31,813 nt of DNA from an uncultured Clostridium sp. Lineage in GTDB: Bacteria > Bacillota > Clostridia > Lachnospirales > Lachnospiraceae. The stretch's first letter is position 1. Every line of letters begins with the position of its first letter. The translations under genes were made by a program, and so were the position numbers. The notes below the pieces were generated by a model. That model ran no database searches. It was not told the origin of the DNA and worked only from the letters and a program-made list of their open reading frames with translations. Positions 1-6,927 of this stretch are shown here, piece by piece. The stretch is from contig USFH01000004.1 in NCBI GenBank assembly GCA_900553925.1, forward strand, positions 1 through 31,813. Direction: 5' to 3'.

Positions 1-1
1 T

Positions 2-187
2 ACGGAGGAGTATCAGCATTTTGCAGTTATTCATGTCAGACTGCCAAGAAGCGGAAACATTTACGATGTTGAGATCGAACTAAATGAGTTTCAGGTTCAA
101 ATGGCAATTGATAAGTTATCCACTTGCAAAATTGGTGAAGATTTGATAGGAAATCTTTCTGTAAACGAGCATAAAGAAAATGAATAA
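2..187 (+). CDS. C-terminal part of an unknown protein (cut by the window edge)
   Basis: An open frame enters from the left edge and ends at TAA 185-187, giving 61 residues with no start codon inside the window. The visible part is mixed hydrophobic and charged (begins TEEYQHFAVIHVRLPRSG, ends NEHKENE). It has no membrane segment or cysteine motif, and I do not recognise the family. An AT-rich group of small unrecognised genes follows, so it could be the tail of a larger accessory gene, for instance one whose downstream partner is the immunity-like gene at 400. That link is inference from position only. An internal ATG at 33 is in another frame and is not its start. Confidence 0.5.
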   Translation, partial: TEEYQHFAVIHVRLPRSGNIYDVEIELNEFQVQMAIDKLSTCKIGEDLIGNLSVNEHKENE

Positions 188-199
188 AAAAAGAAACGA

Positions 200-385
200 G
201 TGAGCCGCTTGAGTAAAAACTGTACGGTTGTAAAACTCATTTCTTGGATACATCTTATAACAGAATTAGATGATTTGTCAATCCGAGTATTTGAAAACTT
301 GTCCGCCGGAATATCGGATGTTCCGCGCAAATGCACAGATGGAAGAGAAATCCGCAGACTGCCAACAAAAGAAGATTTGGAATAA
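200..385 (+). CDS. Small hypothetical protein, possible gene remnant
   Basis: A 61-residue frame starts at GTG 200 and ends at TAA 383-385. It lies 12 nt after the upstream stop and 14 nt before the next likely start. A purine-rich stretch precedes the GTG, but there is no clear Shine-Dalgarno sequence. The N-terminal half is hydrophobic and the C-terminal half is charged (ends LPTKEDLE). No family is recognised. The lack of a good ribosome site and the short length make it equally likely to be a degraded fragment of an accessory gene. Its close packing with the neighbouring small frames is the main argument for it being real. Confidence 0.35.
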   Translation: MSRLSKNCTVVKLISWIHLITELDDLSIRVFENLSAGISDVPRKCTDGREIRRLPTKEDLE

Positions 386-399
386 TTAGGAACAAAGTT

Positions 400-894
400 A
401 TGACGAAATATTATTTGACAAAAATTATTTATAATGGATTAACTTATTTTTTTATATGGTATAGCAGCGATGAAGATGGTTTCTTGCTTTTTAATCAACG
501 GCTGTTAGTTTTTTCTAGTGTCGAAGAAGCAAATATATTTGCGGATAAGGAACATATTATTTTTGAAAAAGGAATAACAGTCTTTTATTTATCTAAAATT
601 ACCGAGTTAATAGATAATGTAGAAATATCGCAAAATTGTCAAAGTTTAATAGATACATGGCATTTATTTAGTGATTTATCAAAATCACTAAATGAAGAAT
701 TTGTAGGAGATTATAATGATGAAGAAATTGTTGATATTTATAATAAGTTATTCTATGGAAGTAATTTGAAATTTCTAAAAAATGAAGAATATCATCCTAG
801 TTTTAATGTTGATGAAAAAAATAAATGTTTGGAGATTTTTCAAAGTGGGTTATCAATACTAAACAAATATCTTAATTATGATTTTCGTAAATAA
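400..894 (+). CDS. Acidic small protein, immunity-protein-like (function unknown)
   Basis: A 164-residue frame starts at ATG 400 (MTKYYLTK), preceded by TTAGGA about 8 nt upstream. An in-frame ATG at 331 overlaps the previous frame and lacks such a site. The protein is rich in Asp and Glu, aromatic, without signal peptide or membrane segment, and has an alternating strand/helix look. It is markedly more AT-rich than the pgi gene that follows. Small acidic AT-rich genes of this kind are typical of immunity proteins of polymorphic or contact-dependent toxins, often left as orphans. I cannot name an Imm family from memory, so this is a resemblance, not an identification. The partial gene ending at 187 could be a toxin tail, but nothing in its sequence shows that. 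Confidence 0.6.
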   Translation: MTKYYLTKIIYNGLTYFFIWYSSDEDGFLLFNQRLLVFSSVEEANIFADKEHIIFEKGITVFYLSKITELIDNVEISQNCQSLIDTWHLFSDLSKSLNEEFVGDYNDEEIVDIYNKLFYGSNLKFLKNEEYHPSFNVDEKNKCLEIFQSGLSILNKYLNYDFRK

Positions 895-1051
895 AGATAT
901 TATTTTGTTAAATAAAGAATATTGTGGTGACGTAGCTTTTGTCATGAAGAAGAGTCCCTCTGAAAATGAGAGATACGTTACAACCTGTACCTGTGGCACA
1001 CCGAGACCAGAGAAGAAAATCGTAAAGAATTCTTGTACAGACGAAGAATAA
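878..1051 (+). CDS. Possible 57-residue protein overlapping the previous gene
   Basis: An open frame starts at ATG 878, overlaps the end of the preceding gene by 17 nt and ends at TAA 1049-1051. It begins MIFVNKDIILLNKEYCG. Its charged second half carries a TCTCG motif and ends SCTDEE. No Shine-Dalgarno sequence precedes ATG 878, so translation would need coupling to the upstream gene. A shorter version could start at ATG 944. I do not recognise it; it may be the surviving tail of another small accessory gene. The pgi promoter starts just after its stop codon. Confidence 0.25.
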   Translation: MIFVNKDIILLNKEYCGDVAFVMKKSPSENERYVTTCTCGTPRPEKKIVKNSCTDEE

Positions 1052-1056
1052 AACAA

Positions 1057-1085
1057 GTGACAAATCCCGCCGAAGAGGTTATAAT
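1057..1085 (+). promoter_or_regulatory. Sigma-A type promoter of pgi
   Basis: The -35 box GTGACA (1057-1062) and a perfect -10 box TATAAT (1080-1085) are separated by 17 nt. Transcription would start near 1092, giving a leader of about 40 nt that ends in the strong ribosome site GGAGG before ATG 1133. Confidence 0.7.
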
Positions 1086-1094
1086 AAAACGAGC

Positions 1095-1109
1095 TGGCGT
1101 CCTACGCCA
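1095..1109 (+). other. 5'-end hairpin in the pgi leader
   Basis: TGGCGT and ACGCCA pair perfectly around a 3-nt loop (CCT). The hairpin sits within a few nucleotides of the predicted transcript start. Short 5' hairpins of this kind can protect an mRNA from decay; that role is inference here. Confidence 0.45.
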
Positions 1110-1132
1110 AATAGATTACGGAGGAAAGAAAA

Positions 1133-2716
1133 ATGACAAATTGGAAAAATCTTGATACTTTGGATTCTTACAAGGCACTCAAAGCTTGTAAGGGCAGTGT
1201 AGACCTCACAACTGTTATGGCTGGTGAGAGCGGTGCAGACCGTGCGAAGAATTACAGCGTACCGATGGCAGAGAAGCTTACTTACAACTTCGCTGCAAAG
1301 GAAGTGGATGACACAGTTTTGGAGAAGCTTGCAGCCCTTGCCAAGGAAGCAGAGCTTGTTGACAAGTTCCAGGAGCTTTATAATGGTGCTGTTATCAATA
1401 CAGGAGAGAACCGTCTGGTTCTTCATCAGATGACACGTGGTCAGCTTGGCGAACCGGTCAAGGCAGACGGCGTAGACAAGAGAACATTTTATGTAGAGCA
1501 GCAGAACCGTATTGCAGAGTTTGCAAATAAGGTACACAATGGCGAGATCACAAATGCAGCCGGCGAGAAGTTCACAACCGTTGTACAGATCGGTATCGGT
1601 GGTAGTGACCTTGGTCCTCGCGCAATGTATCTTGCACTGGAGAACTGGGCAAAGAAGAACGGAACATTCAAGATGGATGCGAAGTTCATCAGCAACGTAG
1701 ATCCGGATGATGCTGCAGCCGTTCTTGCATCTACAGATGTAGCACATGCAATCTTCGTGCTTGTATCAAAGTCTGGTACAACCTTGGAGACACTTACAAA
1801 TGAGTCCTTCGTGAAGGATGCACTTGCAAAGGCAGGTCTGGATGCTTCTAAGCATATGATCGCCGTTACAAGTGAGACATCTCCACTTGCAAAGAGCGAT
1901 GATTACCTTGCAGCATTCTTTATGGATGATTATATTGGCGGACGTTATTCTTCTACATCAGCCGTTGGTGGTGCCGTACTTTCACTGGCATTTGGCCCGG
2001 ATGTATTTGCACGTTTCTTAAATGGTGCAGCAGCAGAAGATGAGACAGCAAAGAATACAGATATCAGGAAGAACCCGGCTATGCTGGATGCGTTGATCGG
2101 TGTTTACGAGCGTAACGTACTTGGTTACCCTGCAACAACCGTTCTTCCATACTCACAGGCACTGAGCCGCTTCCCTGCACACCTGCAGCAGCTCGATATG
2201 GAGTCCAATGGTAAGTCTGTAAACCGTTTTGGTGAGCCGGTTGATTACCCGACAGGTCCGGTGATCTTCGGTGAGCCGGGAACAAACGGACAGCATTCCT
2301 TCTATCAGTTATTGCATCAGGGAACTGACATTGTTCCATTGCAGTTTATCGCATTCAAGAACAGCCAGATCGGTACAGATGTAGAGATTCAGGGAAGCAC
2401 AAGCCAGAAGAAGCTCTGCGCAAATGTTGCTGCACAGATCGTAGCATTTGCATGTGGTAAGAAGGATGAGAACAGTAACAAGAACTTCAAGGGTGGTCGC
2501 CCATCGTCCATCATCATTGGTGAGCAGGTTGATCCGGAGACACTTGGGGCACTGCTCGCACACTTCGAGAACAAGGTTATGTTCCAGGGATTCCTGTGGA
2601 ACATCAACAGCTTCGATCAGGAAGGTGTTCAGCTTGGTAAGGTACTTGCGAAGAAGGTACTTGCACACGAGACAGATGGCGCGTTGAAGGTATACAGTGA
2701 TCTGTTTGGAATCTAA
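1133..2716 (+). CDS. pgi: Glucose-6-phosphate isomerase
   Basis: This cytoplasmic enzyme interconverts glucose 6-phosphate and fructose 6-phosphate in glycolysis and gluconeogenesis. The 527-residue protein carries the sugar-phosphate motifs IGIGGSDLG (153-161) and SKSGTT (212-217). It also has the GGRYSS signature (269-274), the catalytic Glu in LDMESNG (E357), the ring-opening His in NGQHSFYQ (H388) and the catalytic Lys in QLGK (K503). The length matches the long PGI class of about 550 residues (E. coli, eukaryotes) rather than the roughly 450-residue form of Bacillus. The second signature reads FDQEGVQLGK, with Gln where most family members have Glu. The ATG has a strong GGAGGAAAG site. 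The gene is probably monocistronic, with its own promoter and terminator. Confidence 0.97.
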   Translation: MTNWKNLDTLDSYKALKACKGSVDLTTVMAGESGADRAKNYSVPMAEKLTYNFAAKEVDDTVLEKLAALAKEAELVDKFQELYNGAVINTGENRLVLHQMTRGQLGEPVKADGVDKRTFYVEQQNRIAEFANKVHNGEITNAAGEKFTTVVQIGIGGSDLGPRAMYLALENWAKKNGTFKMDAKFISNVDPDDAAAVLASTDVAHAIFVLVSKSGTTLETLTNESFVKDALAKAGLDASKHMIAVTSETSPLAKSDDYLAAFFMDDYIGGRYSSTSAVGGAVLSLAFGPDVFARFLNGAAAEDETAKNTDIRKNPAMLDALIGVYERNVLGYPATTVLPYSQALSRFPAHLQQLDMESNGKSVNRFGEPVDYPTGPVIFGEPGTNGQHSFYQLLHQGTDIVPLQFIAFKNSQIGTDVEIQGSTSQKKLCANVAAQIVAFACGKKDENSNKNFKGGRPSSIIIGEQVDPETLGALLAHFENKVMFQGFLWNINSFDQEGVQLGKVLAKKVLAHETDGALKVYSDLFGI

Positions 2717-2770
2717 GAGGACAGCACAAGTTTGATATTCGTATGTGTCAGATTGCATATCAGACGTCAG

Positions 2771-2804
2771 ACGGATATTAGGCGGATGGATGTAAAGTAT
2801 CCGT
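2771..2804 (+). other. Inverted repeat downstream of pgi
   Basis: ACGGATA (771-777 within the third kilobase, i.e. 2771-2777) pairs perfectly with TATCCGT (2798-2804) around a 20-nt loop. It lies in the 331-nt gap between pgi and the symporter gene, ahead of the stronger terminator at 2844. No T-run follows, so it is more likely a 3' stabilising or processing hairpin than a terminator. The rest of this gap holds only the terminator and promoter listed separately. Confidence 0.3.
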
Positions 2805-2843
2805 GCGAAGATACCGATATATATAATAGAAGAAGCAATGACA

Positions 2844-2889
2844 AAAAGCCGTCGGGCTGGGACTTATGTTTCCCGGTTCGGCGGCTTTT
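2844..2889 (+). terminator. Rho-independent terminator after pgi
   Basis: A 19-bp stem (2844-2862 with 2871-2889) contains AAAAGCCG/CGGCTTTT at its base and G-T wobbles in the middle, and encloses an 8-nt loop. The A-run at the left and T-run at the right make it usable on either strand. Confidence 0.75.
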
Positions 2890-2976
2890 CCGTGGGATCT
2901 GTTGACATATAACTTTCCATTCGAAATATAATGAATATAAAATAAACAAAAAACTTTATAAATTGAGGGAAAAATG

Positions 2977-3005
2977 TTGTCAAAAGCTGGAAAACTGTGT
3001 AATAT
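2977..3005 (+). promoter_or_regulatory. Promoter of the sodium:amino-acid symporter gene
   Basis: -35 TTGTCA (2977-2982), 17-nt spacer, -10 TAATAT (3000-3005), with a predicted start near 3012. A second candidate upstream (TTGACA 2902-2907 and TATAAT 2927-2932) has perfect boxes but a 19-nt spacer. Confidence 0.55.
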
Positions 3006-3047
3006 AGAGAACATGTTGTTAAAATAAAATAAAGGAGAGTAGGAAAC

Positions 3048-4472
3048 ATGTGGGAAGCAATTAATAGCTTTTTGACAAAAGTAGATGATTTCGTCTGGGG
3101 TCCGCCACTTATGATTTTAATCATTTCAGGTGGAATCCTTCTTACCATCCGCATGGGTGTGCTGCAGGTCCGTAAACTGCCACTTGCCCTGAAATGGATG
3201 GTGAAAAATGAGGAAGAGGGCGAAGGAGAGGTAACTTCGTTCGGTGCACTCTGTACGGCACTTTCGGCGACGATCGGAACCGGAAATATCGTCGGCGTTG
3301 CAACAGCGATCGGAGCCGGTGGCCCGGGTGCTCTGTTCTGGATGGTGCTTGCAGCATTCTTCGGAATGGCAACCAAGTATGCAGAGGGACTCCTTGCAGT
3401 TAAGTATCGTGTGGTAGATGAGGACAATCATGCCCTTGGTGGACCGTTTTACTATATCGAAAAAGGTATGGGTACAAAATGGAAATGGCTTGCGAAGATC
3501 TTTGCATTTTTCGGTATCTGTGTAGGTTTGTTCGGAATCGGAACATTCTCACAGGTGAATGGTATTGCATCGGCTGTCGAGGGATTCTTTGATCCGAATG
3601 AATCATGGAGCGTAGAGATTCCGGGAATCGGTACATATTCGTGGACGGTAGTTATTGCATCTTTGATCCTGAGTGTCTGCGTGGCACTTGTGCTGATCGG
3701 TGGTATCAAGCGTATTGCAAATGTATCCCAGATCGTCGTTCCGTTTATGGCAGTGCTTTATGTCCTGCTTTGTCTGGTGCTTCTCATCTGCAATATCAAA
3801 GAGATTCCGGATGCGTTCGTAACAATCGTAAAGGGCGCATTCAATCCAAAGGCAGTGACTGGTGGTGTGGTTGGTACGATGATCGTTGCAATGCAGAAGG
3901 GTGTTGCAAGAGGTATCTTCTCAAATGAATCCGGTCTTGGCTCTGCGCCAATCGCTGCAGCCGCTGCAAAGACAAAGGAGCCGGTACGTCAGGGGCTGGT
4001 TTCCATGACGGGTACATTTATTGATACAATCATCATCTGTACGATGACAGGACTTTCTATCGTATTGACAGGTGCTTGGCAGCAGGAAGGCTTAGAGGGT
4101 GTACAGGTAACAACCTACGCATTCCAGGAGGGACTTCCGATTTCCGAGCAGGTAGCTGCGTTCCTGTTGATGCTGTGTCTGGTATTCTTTGCGTTTACAA
4201 CGATCCTTGGATGGGATTACTATTCGGAGCGTTGTCTCGAATACCTGTCAGGCAAGAACAAGAAAGCAATCCTTGTATATCGCTGGTTGTATATCTTGGC
4301 AGTATTCATCGGACCATACATGACGGTAAAGGCAGTATGGACGATCGCAGATATCTTCAACGGATTGATGGCGATTCCAAACATGATCGCAATCTTCGCT
4401 TTGAGTGGTGTGGTTGTGAAGGAGACAAAGGACTTCTTCAAACGCCATGCAGAGCAGAATCAGTTTAAGTAA
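3048..4472 (+). CDS. Sodium:alanine/glycine symporter (AGCS family)
   Basis: This integral membrane transporter imports small neutral amino acids (alanine, glycine, possibly glutamine) with sodium. The 474-residue protein has the family's repeated hydrophobic segments. It also has the AGCS signature region around residues 85-110 (GAGGPGALFWMV followed by FFGMATKYAEGLLAVKYR), the motif TIGTGNIVGVATA just before it, and the conserved segment KGVARGIFSNESGLGSAPIAAA near residue 290. Start ATG 3048 follows AAAGGAG. Length is normal for the family. It stands alone between its own promoter and a terminator. The exact substrate cannot be read from the sequence. Confidence 0.93.
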   Translation: MWEAINSFLTKVDDFVWGPPLMILIISGGILLTIRMGVLQVRKLPLALKWMVKNEEEGEGEVTSFGALCTALSATIGTGNIVGVATAIGAGGPGALFWMVLAAFFGMATKYAEGLLAVKYRVVDEDNHALGGPFYYIEKGMGTKWKWLAKIFAFFGICVGLFGIGTFSQVNGIASAVEGFFDPNESWSVEIPGIGTYSWTVVIASLILSVCVALVLIGGIKRIANVSQIVVPFMAVLYVLLCLVLLICNIKEIPDAFVTIVKGAFNPKAVTGGVVGTMIVAMQKGVARGIFSNESGLGSAPIAAAAAKTKEPVRQGLVSMTGTFIDTIIICTMTGLSIVLTGAWQQEGLEGVQVTTYAFQEGLPISEQVAAFLLMLCLVFFAFTTILGWDYYSERCLEYLSGKNKKAILVYRWLYILAVFIGPYMTVKAVWTIADIFNGLMAIPNMIAIFALSGVVVKETKDFFKRHAEQNQFK

Positions 4473-4486
4473 ATAACATGATTTTG

Positions 4487-4525
4487 AAACAGGTGTGCTG
4501 TATGGTTGCGGCATGCCTGTTTTTT
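4487..4525 (+). terminator. Rho-independent terminator after the symporter gene
   Basis: AAACAGGTGTGC (4487-4498) pairs with GCATGCCTGTTT (4511-4522) with two G-U wobbles, followed by a run of six T. Confidence 0.8.
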
Positions 4526-4562
4526 GCATAATTATGATTTCACACTTTTTTCACAATTTTTA

Positions 4563-4589
4563 TTAGCACTCGCTATTGACGAGTGCTAA
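4563..4589 (+). promoter_or_regulatory. CIRCE operator (HrcA-binding site) of hsp20
   Basis: TTAGCACTC (4563-4571) and GAGTGCTAA (4581-4589) flank a 9-nt spacer, an exact match to the CIRCE consensus. CIRCE is bound by the heat-shock repressor HrcA, classically at groESL and hrcA-dnaK operons. Here it covers the -35 box of the hsp20 promoter, so repression by promoter occlusion is expected. Confidence 0.95.
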
Positions 4590-4604
4590 TAAGTGTGTTA
4601 TAGT
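4576..4604 (+). promoter_or_regulatory. hsp20 promoter nested in CIRCE
   Basis: -35 TTGACG (4576-4581) lies in the spacer and first base of the right CIRCE arm. -10 TATAGT (4599-4604) follows after a 17-nt spacer. Transcription would start near 4611, giving a leader of about 125 nt. Confidence 0.75.
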
Positions 4605-4666
4605 ACACCTAGAACATGAGGGAAGACCTAGAGAAGGGAACCCGAGTGGGAAGGAAAGTTGATATT

Positions 4667-4705
4667 GTAATTGCAATTAAATAGTGAAACATAGATTGCA
4701 ATTAC
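4667..4705 (+). other. Leader hairpin of hsp20 mRNA
   Basis: GTAATTGCAAT (4667-4677) and ATTGCAATTAC (4695-4705) form a perfect 11-bp AU-rich stem around a 17-nt loop. It ends 14 nt before the Shine-Dalgarno sequence AGGAGG (about 4720). Each arm lies in the near-palindrome TAATTGCAATTA, so the two arms are also direct repeats. An AU-rich leader hairpin before a small heat-shock gene could act thermally, but the stem does not cover the ribosome site, so a thermometer role is only a possibility. Confidence 0.5.
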
Positions 4706-4734
4706 TGAGTGAAGTATAAAAGGAGGTATGGCTT

Positions 4735-5169
4735 ATGTTGATGCCAAGTTTATTTACAAATAGTTTTATGGATGATTTCTTTGATACACCAAGTTTTGGT
4801 GTTTACAAGTACGATGCACCGGCTCAGAATCTGATGAGTACCGATGTGTTCGAGAAGGAAGACGGTTACGAGATTGATATGAACCTTCCGGGATTCAAGA
4901 AGGAAGATGTAACCGGAGAAGTAAAGGATGGTTACCTGATCATCAAGGCTTCGACAAAGAACTCAAAGGATGAGAAGGATGCCAAGGGCAAATACATCCG
5001 TAAGGAACGTTATGAAGGTTCCTGCAACAGATCCTTCTATGTGGGTGATGCGATTACACAGGATGATATCAAGGCAAAATTCGAGGATGGTGTCTTGAAG
5101 ATCACAGTTCCAAAGAAGGAAGCAAAGCCACAGGTGGAAGAGAAGAAATTCATTGCCATCGAAGGATAA
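4735..5169 (+). CDS. Small heat-shock protein, Hsp20/alpha-crystallin family
   Basis: This ATP-independent cytoplasmic holdase binds unfolding proteins under stress. The 144-residue protein has a short N-terminal arm (MLMPSLFTNSFMDDFFDTP) and an alpha-crystallin domain from about residue 38 to 130. The domain contains the family core FEDGVLKITVPKKE. A C-terminal I-x-I motif (IAI) contacts neighbouring subunits in oligomers. Start ATG 4735 lies about 9 nt after AGGAGG; a second in-frame ATG at 4741 is possible. The gene is monocistronic, with a HrcA-controlled promoter upstream and a strong terminator downstream. Confidence 0.95.
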   Translation: MLMPSLFTNSFMDDFFDTPSFGVYKYDAPAQNLMSTDVFEKEDGYEIDMNLPGFKKEDVTGEVKDGYLIIKASTKNSKDEKDAKGKYIRKERYEGSCNRSFYVGDAITQDDIKAKFEDGVLKITVPKKEAKPQVEEKKFIAIEG

Positions 5170-5213
5170 TTTAAATAGCTAGCCAGACGATTTTTCGTTT
5201 CCCCTCTCTTACT

Positions 5214-5243
5214 GGGCGGTCGCGTTATGCGGCCGCCCTTTTT
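5214..5243 (+). terminator. Rho-independent terminator after hsp20
   Basis: GGGCGGTCGC and GCGGCCGCCC form a 10-bp GC-rich stem with one wobble around GTTAT, followed by TTTTT. It lies between convergent hsp20 and the MurE-type gene. Confidence 0.9.
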
Positions 5244-5255
5244 GGTAATAAGCTG

Positions 5256-6665
5256 TCAGGCGTACCGGTTGAAAGGCATAGCGGAGGGAACTATACCTTG
5301 CCGGCAGGGGGAGGACAGACATTTTTTTACGACGTTCATATCATTAAACGGAATCCGTTTATCTTGGCAGAGGATAAATTCTTCATGCCCTTTCCCAAGA
5401 ATCAGAAGGATATCGTTCCCCTTCAAGAGCGAAATACCATTTTGGATAGCGTCCGCCCGGCTTTTGACAATTTCATAATTGTTATAGGGAAGCCCGTCGG
5501 TCATATCATGATAGATCTGCGACTGATCCTCGTTGTGCGGATCGTCATGCGTCAGAATCACATGTGCTGCATTGGTGCAGGCAATTTGTGTCATCTTCGG
5601 CCGCTTGTCCCGGTCCCGGTCTCCGGTACAGCCAAAGACTGCATAGATGGCACCGCCGGTAAGCTCCCTTGCGGCGGAAAATACCTTTTCCATTGCATCC
5701 GGTGTATGTGCGTAGTCCACTACAATCAGATTATTTCCATAGAGAATCGTTTCTGTCCGGCCTTTCGGAAGCACGAGTGTCGTGGTACATTTTGCGATGT
5801 CGGAAGGGGATACGCCTTCTAACGTCAGCACAATCACGGAGGTCATCAGATTGTAGATGTTATACCTACCAATCAGATTGGTTGCGAAGTGCCGGGTATA
5901 ATCTGGGCAGCTGACAGTAAAATCTGTGTGACATTTATCAGCGGCGTCTATTGTCATTTTGAAATCTCCGCCGGTAAAACCGAAGGTGACATTATCATTT
6001 CCATCCAGCAGAAAATAGTGCTTATAGGAATCGTCATAGTTGACAATTGCTTTTCCGTCAGGCTTCAGCATGCGGAAGAGCTGCTGCTTGGCAAGTGCAT
6101 AATTTTCCATTGTCTTGTGGAAATCCAGATGATCCTGTGTCAGGTTGGTAAATACGGCATAGTCAAATTGCAGCGTCTCGACACGGTGATTTGCAATCCC
6201 CTGGCTGCTTACTTCCATCACGACATATTCGCAGTCAAGCGACTGGCATTGCAACAAAATGTTATACAGATCATAGATATCCGGTGTCGTGTTAGCGAGA
6301 CTTCGTATCTTCTCTCCGATATAGAATCCGATCGTGCCGATGTAGCCGCATTTTCTGCCAAGCTTATTTAACATCTGGTGAAGTAAAAATGCCGATGTGG
6401 TTTTTCCATTCGTACCGGTAATGCCAATCAGCTTGAGCTTGCTGATCTTGTCATAGTAAGTATCTTTCAGATAATTGACCAGATAAGCTCTGGTATCTTC
6501 TACGATGCAGGTTTCCGCCTCGTAGCTACCTTCTTCGCAGATGATTTTGGCGGCTCCATTTGCAATCGCCTGATGGATGTAGGCATGTCCGTCGTGGTCG
6601 ATGCCGCGGAGTGCGACAAATGTGTCGCCCGGTTTGATTTTTCTTGAGTCTATTTGAATATTCAT
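5256..6665 (-). CDS. murE: MurE-type UDP-N-acetylmuramoyl peptide ligase
   Basis: Mur ligases add an amino acid to the UDP-MurNAc peptide stem with ATP in peptidoglycan synthesis. With the start chosen here (469 residues) the order is a shortened N-terminal UDP-binding domain (IDSRKIKPGDTFVALRG), the ATP loop GITGTNGKTT (81-90), the central domain (TTPDIYDL, EVSSQGI, NLTQDHLDFH) and the C-terminal domain (VDYAHTPDAMEKV, GCTGDRDRDKRPKM). The acceptor-binding loop reads DDPHNED, not the DNPR typical of meso-diaminopimelate-adding MurE. I chose ATG 6665 because AGGTAG precedes it. An in-frame ATG at 6725 adds 20 residues but has no ribosome site. It stands alone on the minus strand, away from a dcw cluster, so it may be a second, specialised MurE. 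Confidence 0.85.
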   Translation of the reverse strand: MNIQIDSRKIKPGDTFVALRGIDHDGHAYIHQAIANGAAKIICEEGSYEAETCIVEDTRAYLVNYLKDTYYDKISKLKLIGITGTNGKTTSAFLLHQMLNKLGRKCGYIGTIGFYIGEKIRSLANTTPDIYDLYNILLQCQSLDCEYVVMEVSSQGIANHRVETLQFDYAVFTNLTQDHLDFHKTMENYALAKQQLFRMLKPDGKAIVNYDDSYKHYFLLDGNDNVTFGFTGGDFKMTIDAADKCHTDFTVSCPDYTRHFATNLIGRYNIYNLMTSVIVLTLEGVSPSDIAKCTTTLVLPKGRTETILYGNNLIVVDYAHTPDAMEKVFSAARELTGGAIYAVFGCTGDRDRDKRPKMTQIACTNAAHVILTHDDPHNEDQSQIYHDMTDGLPYNNYEIVKSRADAIQNGISLLKGNDILLILGKGHEEFILCQDKRIPFNDMNVVKKCLSSPCRQGIVPSAMPFNRYA

Positions 6666-6720
6666 GTATCTACCTGTCTTTCCCGAATCTGTGTGCTTAT
6701 ACACCTGATTTGTCCCTGTT

Positions 6721-6748
6721 AACATAACATAGCAAAAACTTGCATCAA
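6721..6748 (-). promoter_or_regulatory. Candidate promoter of the MurE-type gene
   Basis: Read on the minus strand, TTGATG (6743-6748) and TATGTT (6721-6726) are 16 nt apart. The -35 box falls inside a tandem 11-bp repeat. The boxes match consensus only moderately. Confidence 0.35.
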
Positions 6749-6761
6749 AGTTGCATCAAAA
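6740..6761 (+). repeat. Tandem 11-bp direct repeat upstream of the MurE-type gene
   Basis: TTGCATCAAAG (6740-6750) is followed directly by TTGCATCAAAA (6751-6761). A partial third match, GTTGCAAAA, lies at 6772-6780. The period is about one helical turn and overlaps the candidate -35 box, as expected of a regulator-binding site. The regulator is unknown. Confidence 0.5.
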
Positions 6762-6805
6762 GTGTAACGAAGTTGCAAAATAAATATTTATAATTTGTAT
6801 AAATT

Positions 6806-6819
6806 TGTAAACGTTTATA
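6806..6819 (+). promoter_or_regulatory. LacI-family/cre-like operator candidate
   Basis: TGTAAACGTTTATA matches the catabolite-responsive element consensus TGWAANCGNTNWCA at 13 of 14 positions and is nearly palindromic around a central CG. It lies in the divergent gap between the MurE-type gene and the DUF2142 gene. Either CcpA or another LacI-type regulator could bind. The surrounding sequence is very AT-rich, so a chance match is possible. Confidence 0.35.
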
Positions 6820-6927
6820 AATTATATCATGAAAGCTTCCGGGCATAACAGGGGTATGGATTGCTATTTGTTTTTATTTTTAGTATTATAAATAAAGTTG
6901 ATAAAAAACAGACAAAGGATTTATAGA

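Noticed and set aside
1079..1747. A 222-codon Cys-rich frame on the minus strand
   Set aside because: It is opposite pgi and its promoter. The cysteines come from complementing GCA/ACA-rich codons. It has no ribosome site or family match.
2902..2932. Use of perfect TTGACA and TATAAT boxes as the main symporter promoter
   Set aside because: The spacer is 19 nt, and a better spaced pair (17 nt) lies closer to the gene. It was kept only as an alternative.
4667..4734. Classical RNA thermometer masking the hsp20 ribosome site
   Set aside because: The stem ends before AGGAGG, and no convincing anti-Shine-Dalgarno stretch was found in the leader; only 4-nt matches were seen.
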